Assembly: GCA_030789695.1 (NCBI GenBank)
Contig: CM061133.1
Coordinates: 91,611,248 to 91,675,247, forward strand
Reading direction: 5' to 3'
Length of the DNA: 64,000 nucleotides
From: Scilla litardierei
Lineage: Eukaryota > Streptophyta > Magnoliopsida > Asparagales > Asparagaceae
In this document: positions 55,087-64,000 of the stretch, in pieces
Layout of the letters: every line of letters begins with the position of its first letter
Numbering within the stretch: the first letter of the stretch is position 1
Notes under the pieces: generated by a model
The model's database searches: none
Told to the model about the DNA's origin: nothing
What the model saw: only the letters and a program-made list of their open reading frames with translations
Program-made: the position numbers and the translations under genes

Positions 55087-55993
55087 CTAAAGAAGGTAAA
55101 AACAACCTAGCAGTTCTAGAGTATGGTTTAACATGACATGTTATGCAAGGAGAACCGCAAATAAAGTAAACAGCAGTTTATGACATGGCATGATTTAAAG
55201 CATGGCAGGTAAAAGCATGGCATGGGCAAGTAAACATTTACGAGGACAAGTACAAGTATGTAAGCACGTCGTGCACAGAGATTCCGCCCTTTGGCTAGAG
55301 TGGCTGTACGTGCCAACTCTTACGCTCAAGTGACCGTCTATCCCTACCCCTCCACGTGTATCGAGCCAGGGCTTTACCCCCGAACATGGAATGCTCGCTT
55401 CTAGATCACAAGCCAGGAAGTGTTTTTAACAAGGATGGCGCAGGGTTATACCCGCATAACGGGTGCCTAGCCGGTAACACGGAAACACGGATTTGTTCAA
55501 GGATTCATAGCGTGTGCTACGATGCAACATGCAAACAGATGACATGTAAAATGGATGCAAATGACAAATATTCGAATAGAAATTGCGTACCGTTAAAGGA
55601 AAGTAAACATGAAAGGCAAATGTATGACATGGTATGACAAGGGCAATTCTAGCTTCATTGTCAAGCTAGAATTTGAATTTGCGCCTAGACCGCTATCATT
55701 TCACGGTCTAGTCTCTTTCACGCTAAAACAAAGCAATGGCCTAAAACATGGCCTAAAATTAGGTTGGCAAGTTTCACTTGCCTGATTCCAGGATTGTTGC
55801 TCGACGAGAGTTCGTCTCAAAAATCTCTACTCTACGGGAATTAGGGTTCGATGTTTTGGCAAAACAGAAAATTAGAATCAAGATCTATTCCATATTTTTG
55901 TATTGGAATCCTATCACGTCTAGTAATCAATTTTTATTAGGTTTTCTAAATTACGGTGAGGGTTGTGGAGAGATTAAAGGTAGATCTACTAAC
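55087..55993 (-). other. Predicted LTR leader intron 1 (RE-7 5' LTR)
   Basis: Donor ATACG/GTTAGT at 55993, acceptor CTTTAG at 55087. Confidence 0.55.
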
Positions 55994-57031
55994 CGTATTT
56001 GTAGCGGAAGAATGACGATCACGATGCCTACGAACAGCAGGTAGAAGAGAATCTCGACGATCTCCGGGTTACCGTCGCCAAACCGAGCTTAGCGCGACAA
56101 CGGAAGAGCGATCCGAGGGAGAAGAACTATAGTTTAAAGGATTCCTCGCGGCCGAATTGCTACAGATCTGAAGATTGGAGTTCGTCAGGTAAAATCTGGA
56201 GCAAAAGAGATTTTAGGGTTTTTGGGATCGGTCGGCGCCCTACGGGGTGATCGCCGGTGCAACGGAGGGTGAGAGGAGGCTCGGGAGGATGAAGGAAGGC
56301 AACGGGAAGCTTGAGGGATGATTGGGGAAGAAGATCAGCTAGGAGAAGTGAAGAAAGAATAAGAAATGCATATGGTTTAAATAGAAAGAATAGGCGGTGG
56401 CTACGACTTACCCTAGGTTTACTGGGCAATTTAGTCGGTCAGTGAAGAGTGGTCGACCGACTAGTTTGGGAACTAGTCGGTCGGTGATTGTTCATAGACC
56501 GACTAAGGGTAAAATTAGATAGATATTAAGCACTGAGAGTTAGTCGGTCAGAGAAGGAACTCTAACCGACTAGTTTGGAAACTAGTCGGTCGGTAGATGT
56601 TCTTTGAACGACTAACTATAAACAGTAACTTGGCTGTACAGAAGAACTCAAAATTAGTCGGTCTGAGTACAAGCCCTGACCGACTAGTTTTGCAACTAGT
56701 CGGTCGAAGAATGTGCTTAGACCGACTAAACGTAAACAGTAACTTAGCTGAAATTTACTGAGAAGAACTAGTCAGTCTGAGAAGTGTTGCCGACCGACTA
56801 GATTGCAATCTAGTCGGTTGGCTCTCCTTCATGAACCGGCTAAGATGCAACAGAAGTGTCGAATTGAAGTGCGAAGCTCCAGGAAGATTCCTAGGGCCTC
56901 TAGGATCACTCTAGCTCTAAGATAAGGATGCTATGAAGCTAATCATAAGAACGTCTGACAGGGAAAAGCACACAATGAGAGAACATCCAATATTATTCAT
57001 ATAATAGTCAATACAAAAACCAGTCGTTACA

Positions 57032-58383
57032 CCAAGCCTTGCATGCCAACAAATTACATCTGACTCATAATTTGATGAATTTGTAACAAGGAAATTTTCA
57101 TTATAAAATGAGGAATCATACATTGTATTTAATACAACAAATCCTTTGAAAACATACCCAGAACCAATTAAAGAATTATTACAAGACAAGTCCACTTTAC
57201 AACTATGAAAGAACCAACTATAACCAAGACCCATTAAAACGACCACAGATATAATATTCCTTCGAATATCTGGAGCGAAGAGGACATCATGTAGTAAGAT
57301 AGTGCGGCTGTTGTCCAAGACTAGCTTGCACGTCCCAACGCCTTTCACTTCAACACGTGTGTTGTTTCCTACATATATCCACTTTGTTCCTTGGGGTATC
57401 CGGTGATACTCCACGAAGGACTGTCTGTCCCTTGCTATGTGGTCGGTGGCACCTGAATCAATTATCCAAAATGGATTAGATTCTACAAGAAATATTGAAC
57501 TAGAAATACATATGTAACTAGCATTACAAGTTACCTTGTCACCTCCATCCATACAAGAACGGGCATAGTGACCTAACTTGAAGCACTTGAAGCACTTGAT
57601 CCTCTTCAAGTCTTTCTTCTTGTGCCATTTCTTGTTCCCACCCTTATGTTTGGGTTTCTTGGTAGACTCTGGTTGCTTATTACGTTCATTAGTAAACTTC
57701 GAACGATTTTTCCGTTTCTTTCCCCCGTGTGAGGAACTAGCAACCATGTGCACTTCTGCACTTGGCTTGGCGGCCGCAAGCCGCTCTTCCTCTAACTCGA
57801 GGTGCTTAGAAACATTGCTTAAGTTCTTGATGCTCTCATTATGAGTGAGATGCATCTTCATTTGGTCCCACCCATTTGGTAGGGAACGTATGACTGCTTG
57901 GATTTGTTGCTCATCAGTGAGCACGTGACCTGCATCCTTTAACGCTGAGATGAGATTCGCCATATGTCGCAGATGCTTCCCTATGGAATGATCTGGACGT
58001 TTCTTGTACGAATCGAATCTTATAGTTAAAGAACGACGTTTGGACACCGAGGTGCCACCAAACTTCTCCTCTAGCTTGGACCATATGTCCATGGCTAGGT
58101 CATGCTCTCGAAAGATCCACATTATATCGTCTGCCATACTTGATAGCAACGTAATGCGAGCAATCTTGTTCTTCCGAGACCAAGCATCGAAAGCTTCCTT
58201 GTCTCTTCTGTGTTGGGCCGTAGTGCCTAACTCAGGTTCAATCATTATGTTCTTTAGAGTTTCGAGCACATCTTGCTCCTCTAGAACATATTGTATCTTT
58301 ATGTACCATAGTTTGTAATTATCGCCGTTGAGTTTTTCACCTTTGTTCAACTCAGCGACGATGTTCTTAGCGGCAGACGACAT
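57032..58383 (-). CDS. RE-6 Gag and protease, open to the RE-7 insertion
   Basis: ATG at 58383 (MSSAAKNIVAELNKGEKLNG); an in-frame ATG seven codons upstream is less likely. Copia Gag: LNGDNYKLWYIKIQYVLEEQ, DIWSKLEEKFGGTSVSKRRS, LNDIK-type middle, Lys-rich linker, CCHC knuckle CFKCFKLGHYARSC at about residue 265. Protease follows with WIIDSGATDHIA and VEVKGVGTCKLVL, then the pre-integrase WHARLG, where RE-7 inserted at 57031/57032. No stop over about 440 codons, so this part is intact. In RE-6 transcripts it would be the first product; today it runs into the RE-7 LTR and stops at 56917. Confidence 0.9.
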
Positions 58384-58404
58384 TTTAGCTTTAAAATGCT
58401 GCAA

Positions 58405-59863
58405 AAGACATAAAACGAAGGTTCGATCAAAAACATTGCATAACTTTCATATTTATAGTCATTATTTTAGACATTTTCATAATTCAGCAGTCTCAGCCAG
58501 CGGACCGACCAGGGGAATGGCTAGTCCATGGTTCACTATCCCCAGACAGAGCCGAGGTGTCCCACAAACTAGTCCAAAAGACCACTGGCCAAATCATGAT
58601 CCATTGAGACGCCGAATCAATCGAATGTGCAAATTTCAGACTAGTTTAATATCACTCCCACTTGGAAAATCCTACTTGGAATGATATTATTATATTTGAT
58701 AAGTTACTTTCGAAAAATATTGAAGATGTTGTTCTAGAATCGGAAAAGTCATTACGATCCCAATCACCATCTAGAACAACTTTCAATATTTCCCCATCAC
58801 TTTATCAAATAACAATACTCTTATAGTACTTTGCAGCGGAAAAGCGTTTTTGAAAAATGTATTTTGAAAACGTATTTTTCAAACGTATTTTGCAAATGTA
58901 TTTTGCAGCAGGAGGTGTTGCCCTGCACCGGCCATTGCCTGGGTCGAGCTGTGGCTGTGCCAAGGCCGAATTCCCCCTTCGTGGGGTTTTGCCGTATGCA
59001 ACTGCCATCGGTCCCGTATGGGCCGGCCATGCCGGTGGCCGGGGCCGAAACCGCCGGCACCGTAGGGCTCCTCGGCGTGTCCTGGCCCTGGCCGATGCCA
59101 GGACTGGCCTCGGCTGGCTGAAGGCCAGGGCTACCTCTGGCAGGCCAGGCTCTGGCCATGGACAGGGCTTCCTCTGGCCGGCCCTGGCCCTGGCAGTGGC
59201 CTGGGGGCCTCTGCCCTGGCCTCTGCCAGGGCCGGCCTTGGCCTTGGCCAAGGCCAGGGTGGCCCTGGCCGATGCCAGGGCCGGTTATGGCCATGGCCGG
59301 CTGACTTTCCCTTGGCTGGCCAGCCTCCCCTTCATGGAGTCCACCACCCCCTTCGGGGGGGATGTGCTTGGTTGTCATTGGCCGAAGCCAACCCCCTCCG
59401 CATGGGGAGGGGGGTGCATAGCCTCCATGGCCCATATGGCCATGGCGATCATGCACCAAAGAGGTCATCTTCTCCGATGAGAAGTTTTGTAACCACCATC
59501 TTCTTCTCCGATGAGACACCCGTTCGTCGAGAAAGTAGTTATGTTTCAATGGCCGTGTGCCAAAAAAATAACATACCTTCACGGCCGCAAACTTCACGCT
59601 CCACATGAAGAGAGTTCACATTATCTACTGAATGGAGACTCAGCATCCATGAAGAGTGCGAGTTTGGCGAGATGAACGGTCAGTTCTTCCCGTCACGGAG
59701 AGTTCATGACATATCCGTAATGACAGAAGACCCTAACGTGAAAAGAACAACTGCTGCGATTCTCTCCGGCACGATGCGCTCCTACCATATCCATAATGGT
59801 AGGAAACTCATTCGTGAAAAAGACAACGCCGCGTTCATCGGTGAGACCGGAGCGAACCCGTAT
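58405..59863 (-). other. RE-6 leader with hairpin and GGCC-rich minisatellite
   Basis: Untranslated leader between primer site and gag. Holds an imperfect long hairpin (58693-58811), short tandem repeats of AAACGTATTTTGC type (58846-58905) and a GC-rich block (58910-59300) of degenerate GGCCAGGGC/TGGCC units. The two long overlapping frames across this block on opposite strands are Gly/Pro/Gln-rich by-products of the repeat and are not called. Confidence 0.65.
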
Positions 59864-59876
59864 GGCTCTGATACCA
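59864..59876 (-). other. RE-6 primer-binding site (tRNA-iMet type)
   Basis: Minus-strand TGGTATCAGAGCC one base after the 5' LTR, the classical plant copia primer site. Confidence 0.92.
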
Positions 59877-59877
59877 A

Positions 59878-60398
59878 TGTAGGAACTCATCGCGCGAGGT
59901 CGGAGGATCGAAAGAGAACTTACGTTAGCGTACGCTGCGATGTAGTCTCTGAACTTTGCCCTCGGATTCGCCACAACGGTCAGTACTTCGTCACAGAGGA
60001 TCGAAGCAAAGTTTCCACTGTCTAAATCTCTATTTAGAAGAAGAACAAAATGGAAGGGAGAAGAGGAAAAAGTTTTCCTTATGCAAAACTTTTGGCATGA
60101 AGGATTAGCCTTAAAAGCCTTACCCTTGGGTCCTATTTATAGGCTTTAGGGGTAGTTATTGTAGGAAATAACCATATATAAGCTTATTAGCCTATATTAG
60201 CACATTTCCTTATCCTCTTTATTATGCACTTATCAAGTGCCTTTTTGCACTTATAAAGTGACTTTTTCCCCTTATCGAGTGGTCCTTTTCACACATGAAA
60301 AGGTTCCCTTCGCACATGCTTTCATGCACGCGACATCTGATGTCTGTATACCCTCATACATCCCCTCATGGGTGTATACATGCCGTCCATATCCATCA
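59878..60398 (-). repeat. RE-6 5' LTR
   Basis: 521 bp, starts TGATGGATATGG on minus (one base off the TGTTGG start of the other LTR) and ends TTCCTACA. Confidence 0.94.
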
Positions 60399-61096
60399 TA
60401 GAATTCTATGAATCCTATGTGTACGGTAAGAATACAAAGCTGCAATTTAACACGGGAAAGCATACTAGCAAAGGACCACTTGAATATGTACACACTGATG
60501 TGTGGGGACCGTGTCCAGAGCCGTCAAGAGGGGGAGCTAAGTATTTTGTCTTGTTTATTGATGACTACTCTCGCAAAGTCTGGATGTACTTAATGAAGTC
60601 AAATGATCAGACTTTTGATATGTATCGAGAGTGGAAGACCATGGTGGAGAAGAAAACCGGAAGGCATGTGAAGGTGCTTAGATCTGACAATGGAAGTGAG
60701 TTTACCTGGAGTGAGTTTAGAAATTTCTACAAACTCTATGGGATCCATAGACACTTTAGCACACCCGGTGATCCGCAGTCGAATGGTATGGTGGAGCATA
60801 TGAATCAGACATTGTTGGAGAGAGTGCGGTGTTTGAGGCACTTAGCAGGTTTGGGGAAGGAATTCTGGGGAGAGATTCTCTTGACTGTTGTGCACATTGT
60901 GAACAGAGTTCCTTCAGTAACGATTGGCTACAAGATCCCAGAGGAGATGTGTAGTGGTGATGCTGGAGATTACTCGTACTTGTACATTGTGGGTTACCCG
61001 GCAAACGAGCACGAGAGAGGTGACAAGTTGGATCCAAGAGCAAAGACGTGTATCTTTCTTGGATATGGCCACAGAGTCAAGGGATATTGTTTATAG
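60399..61096 (+). pseudogene. RE-1 integrase
   Basis: Resumes RE-1 after RE-6. Copia integrase core with catalytic Asp in YVHTDVWGPCPE, Asp in VLRSDNGSEFTW and Glu in SNGMVEHMNQTLLERV, followed by LGKEFWGEILLTVVHIVNRV and KTCIFLGYGHRVKGY. It ends at a TAG near 61096. The segment from here to 61271 is the variable linker, with further stops. Confidence 0.88.
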
Positions 61097-61271
61097 GATC
61101 CAGAGGGTTAGAAAGAGATAGTGAGCTAACATGTTACTTTTGATGAGGATGCAATGCTTAAGGAAGATCATTCTCACTCAAAAGATGACACGTCCGCAGA
61201 GGAGATTTCACCGAAGAGGGTTAATCTTCCGGTCCAGCCCACTCAGCGACCAGGCAAAGAGTTGATGTTCG

Positions 61272-62328
61272 ATGCTCCAGTTGAGAGAGATGATGAGATC
61301 CATGCTGAGGACCATTTGCAGACCCGGTACATCTCAGGTACGCGTTGATACCTATGCAGGTGATGATGGAACGCAGAGATCGAAGAGGGTGAAGAAAGCG
61401 TCGAAAAGATTTGGTGCATGTGATTATGTAGGTTATTCTTTTGATGATATGGCGTCTTATGCACTCAACCTAGAGCACGAGGATCCAGCAACATATGGTG
61501 GAGTCGTAGTCTCTGAAGATGCGGCACAATGGCAGGGAGCTATGGAGGAGGAGATGGAGTCTCTTCATCGGAACGACACATGGGATTTGGTGCCGTCACC
61601 TAGCGAGAAGCGTGTTATTGGTTGTCATTGTATATACAAGGTCAAAGAAGGTTCAACTCAAGATGGGAACAATGTCAGGTACAAGACAAGGTTGGTTGCC
61701 AAGGGATTTGCACAACGGAAGGGTGAAGACTACAACGAGATTTTCTCACCGGTTGTGCGACACACGTCCATTCGTGTGTTATTGGCGCTAGCTGCTAGCA
61801 TGGACATGGAGTTGGAGCAACTAGATGTGAAGACCGCCTTTCTGCATGGAGACCTTGATGAGGAAATCAATATGCAGCAGCCTGAAGGGTTCAGAGTTGA
61901 AGGAAAAAAGGCCTTGGTGTGCAGGTTGAAGAAATCATTGTACGGGTTGAAGCAGTCACCCAGGTAGTGGTACAAACGATTCGATAGCTTCAGGATGGGA
62001 GTAGGCTCAGAGGAGTATCAAGGATCAATGTGTGTATGTTTGCACACTTGAGAATGGCTTGAAGATTTATTTGTTGCTCTATATGGATGGCATGCTAATT
62101 GCTTCTAATATCATGTTGGAGGTGAAAAACCTGAAGGAGAAGGAATGGCAAAAATTCGACATGAAGGATTTGGAGCCCGCAAATAAGATTCTCGGAATGG
62201 AGATTGTTCGAGATCGAAAGAAGCATGAGCTTAGATTGTCACAGAAGGGTTATATTCAGAAGGTACTAGCCCGGTTTGGGATTGATAGTGCGAAGCCAGT
62301 GACAACACCTTTGGAAGCTCATTTTTAG
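61272..62328 (+). pseudogene. RE-1 reverse transcriptase
   Basis: Copia RT: AAQWQGAMEEEMESLHRNDT, VRYKTRLVAKGFAQRKG, LEQLDVKTAFLHGDLDEEI, VCRLKKSLYGLKQSPR, then TAG at 61966 where a Gln codon (CAG) is expected. After a damaged stretch the frame resumes at 62032 with LKIYLLLYMDGMLIASN: the catalytic pair of Asp has become Asp-Gly. It ends at a TAG at 62326-62328. Inactive. Confidence 0.88.
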
Positions 62329-62805
62329 CTATCGACGAGTCAGTCGCCAAGCGCCAATGAGGATAAGACTTACCTGTCTCAGGTTCCATATACGAGTGCA
62401 ATGGAAAGTTTGATGGATGCGATGGTTTGCACGCGTCCAGACATTGCACAGGCCGTGGGTGTGGTTAGCAGATATATGGCTGATCCTGGAAAAGAGCATT
62501 GGCATGTTGTCAAGTGGATTCTGAGATATATTCGAGGCATAGCGAGTGTCGGGATCCTCTATGGAAGAGGAGACAGAAAGGTGCTGACAGGTTACTGCAA
62601 TAGCGACTATGCAGGTGATAGAGATAGGCGGAGATCTATCACGGGGTATGTGTTCAGTTTGGGCACTGCTGCGGTATAGTGGAGGTCGGTCTTACAGTCT
62701 GTGGTTGTACTATCGACCACAGAGGCCGAGTTGATTGTAACAGTGGAAGCTGTGAAGGAGGCCAAGTATTTGAGGAATCTGTTGAGAGATTTGGGGGTTC
62801 ATTGG
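62329..62805 (+). pseudogene. RE-1 RNase H, truncated
   Basis: Continues with VPYTSAMESLMDAMVCTRPD and the RNase H domain (YCNSDYAGDRDRRRSITGYV, VVLSTTEAELIVTVEAVKEA). TAG at about 62677. The C-terminal part (with the DSQ and HIDIRY motifs) is missing; sequence passes directly into the LTR at about 62806. Confidence 0.85.
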
Positions 62806-63585
62806 TGACTCGACCGAGCAGGAGGTCACTCGACCGAGCAGCATGGAGACCCTGACAGACCGAGTAGGCAAAGAGATTGGGAATGTTTTTCCTTCGACTC
62901 GGGTGCCTCCTACTCGGTCGAGTAGGTGGCTACTCGACTGAGTCGACTCGACTCCACCAGCGATGTTTTTTAGGGCTTGTCAGCTCGACCGAGCAGGCCC
63001 AGCTGACAGCCGACTCAGGCCGAGCAACACGCGGGGCTAACACGAAAATCGACGTTTGTATTGGGTTTTCTGGGTTTTTTGGGTTCGTATTTAAACCTAA
63101 CTATTGTTTTAGATTATGTAAAGCCTCTATTGAGTTTTGAGAAGCCTCTGGCTACCCCATTGGAGATTAGAGAGAGTTTTAGGGTTTATGTTCTTGATAA
63201 AAATGTTTGGTTTTTCCTTCTCTTCTTCTTTCATTGATTTCTTCCTCTTGAGTGGATTCGTGAGGGCTTGTTCCGTTGACAAGTTATTACTCACGCGTGA
63301 GGGAGAATTTTGTAACAATAATTGTTTGGATCTCTCTACTAGTGGAATCGTCTCAGATTGGATTGCCGGACATAGGTTGTTTACAACCGAACCAGTGTAA
63401 ATTCTCTTGTGTTTGCGATTGATTTATTTATTGATGTGATTCATTTGCTACTTTCTATTGCAAGGTCATTTGGGAATTTTGATGGGTCATTGGGAATAGA
63501 TGTTTGCTAGCTCTATATACCTAATCAGTTTATTATGGTTGGTTTTCACATTGATCCCAAGACGTTTTCGATTTTCACCCCAACA
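62806..63585 (+). repeat. RE-1 3' LTR
   Basis: Begins about TGACTCGACC after a G-rich tract (GATTTGGGGGTTC) and ends CCCCAACA at 63585; candidate TSD GCAAT (63586-63590), partner outside. Contains a GACCGAG array, a TATTTAAA box at 63088-63095, and a U5-like part with GGTTGTTTACAACC. The start is uncertain by a few bases. Confidence 0.65.
62808..63035 (+). repeat. ACTCGACCGAG/CTCGGTCGAG array (RE-1 LTR)
   Basis: Repeated CTCGACCGAGCAGG and complementary CTCGGTCGAGTAGG words about 55 bp upstream of the TATA box; the same ACCGA/TCGGT theme as the unrelated gypsy LTRs. Confidence 0.65.
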
Positions 63586-64000
63586 GCAATAACTACGATC
63601 TAAGCACAAAAGACATGTTCTAATGCCATGTCCTAGCACTTTCTCCAAATGTCTCGACCAAGCGTCATGTCTAAGCATGGTTTCTGACATCCTCGTTCAA
63701 GTGCTATTTTCAAGCTTCATTATCTGAAGTGATGTGTCGGGTTGAAAGTTTGAAAATCATTACGTCAAAAGATAGGCTCACCTGCTAGCACCTCATATAT
63801 GCATGAAGATTCATCTACCCAAATTGCAAGAAAGTCTAAACACTAATCCAATTTTATGTAACCTTTGAATTGAACCAGTGGGAGGATGAATAGTAATGTA
63901 TCAATGTAAAGAAGTCCATAAACACAATATGAGATGGCATAATGGACCAGCTCGCAGACAGCCCAAATGGGCCGGGTCCTTCTTGGAGGCCCATCCTATG
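63586..64000. other. Flanking sequence, nothing recognised
   Basis: AT-rich DNA right of RE-1, the only stretch probably outside the nest. No coding region, RNA gene or repeat identified. Confidence 0.5.

Larger units (their letters stand above)
35619..57031 (-). mobile_element. RE-7, Ty3/gypsy chromodomain element hosting RE-8 and RE-9
   Basis: LTRs of 2435 bp (35619-38053, 54597-57031) with TSDs CCAAG (35614-35618, 57032-57036) place it in RE-6. On minus: gag (53317-54448), protease, RT, RNase H (51730-53219), integrase in three pieces (51273-51729, 48741-48898, 38100-39002) and chromodomain. RE-8 splits integrase at the donor of intron 3, RE-9 splits it further upstream. A deletion between protease and RT and several gag stops make it defective. 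Its LTR type is closest to RE-2. Confidence 0.95.
54597..57031 (-). repeat. RE-7 5' LTR
   Basis: 2435 bp, same length as the 3' LTR. Array at 56425-56845, intron 1 at 55087-55993 (907 nt, both splice signals kept). The sequence to its left (54449-54596) is the leader with the TTGGCCCATG box. Confidence 0.95.
31325..60398 (-). mobile_element. RE-6, Ty1/copia element split by RE-7
   Basis: LTRs of 521 bp (31325-31845, 59878-60398) start TGTAGG and end CA on plus, with TSDs TAGAA at 31320-31324 and 60399-60403. On minus: primer site, 1.5-kb leader, gag-protease (57032-58383), integrase (34821-35618), RT-RNase H (32863-34660), 1-kb 3' region and polypurine tract. RE-7 interrupts the pre-integrase region. 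Motifs are all present; damage is limited to two stops and one frameshift besides the insertion. Confidence 0.95.
30621..63585 (+). mobile_element. RE-1, outermost Ty1/copia element (visible part)
   Basis: Plus orientation, copia order: gag knuckle and protease (30621-31324), integrase (60399-61096), RT (61272-62328), RNase H (62329-62805), 3' LTR (about 62806-63585). RE-6 fills 31325-60398 with TSD TAGAA. RE-2 separates the visible part from the 5' end, which lies left of the window; everything from position 1 therefore probably lies inside RE-1. Stops and mutated catalytic residues show it is the oldest layer. Confidence 0.85.

Noticed and set aside
58821..59606. 261-codon minus frame and overlapping 207-codon plus frame
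   Set aside because: Both are created by the GGCC-rich repeat in the RE-6 leader; Gly/Pro/Gln-rich translations on opposite strands without a conserved domain.

Overview
The window is plant nuclear DNA made almost entirely of LTR retrotransposons inserted into one another. No host gene, tRNA, rRNA or CRISPR array was recognised. The organism is a flowering plant: the window holds Ty3/gypsy elements with chromodomain integrases and LTRs of 2.4-2.8 kb (Tekay/Del-like, inferred), an Athila-like element with a tRNA-Asp-type primer site, and Ty1/copia elements with a tRNA-iMet primer site. The species cannot be named from sequence alone. I call the elements RE-1 to RE-9.

Layout (TSD = target-site duplication). 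RE-1, a decayed copia on +, is the outermost host: 30621-31324 and 60399-63585, with its 5' part left of the window. RE-2 (gypsy, +, 14691-30620) sits in RE-1 gag. RE-3 (gypsy, -, 1-1300 plus 10622-14690) sits in the 5' LTR of RE-2. RE-4 (non-autonomous gypsy, -, 1301-10621, TSD GTTTG) sits inside RE-3. RE-5 (Athila-like, -, 17708-26887, TSD ACAAC) splits the RE-2 integrase. RE-6 (copia, -, 31325-60398, TSD TAGAA) also sits in RE-1. RE-7 (gypsy, -, 35619-57031, TSD CCAAG) sits in RE-6. RE-8 (gypsy, -, 39079-48740, TSD CCTCC) and RE-9 (a solo LTR, +, 48899-51272, TSD GTTAC) sit in RE-7. Removing the layers in order rejoins each interrupted element at its TSD.

The six gypsy relatives (RE-2, 3, 4, 7, 8, 9) share an organisation that appears to be more than a standard gag-pol element. 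Every LTR has a TATA box, a predicted intron of about 840-907 nt, small conserved hairpins and an uninterrupted 35-codon acidic micro-ORF that starts ML, keeps EPE and ends DTGDQS. A second predicted intron of 96-100 nt lies exactly between gag and protease: unspliced RNA ends Gag, while splicing would open Gag-Pol. A third of 71-72 nt interrupts integrase. I infer that alternative splicing sets the Gag to Gag-Pol ratio and that the micro-ORF has a conserved role.

LTRs of four otherwise different groups carry dense palindromic arrays built on an ACCGA/TCGGT core, mostly just upstream of the TATA box. In one group this contains the DRE/CRT core RCCGAC. Most coding regions are broken by stops, frameshifts and deletions. 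The clearest intact parts are the RE-3 protease-RT, open to the window edge, and the small Gag of RE-4.
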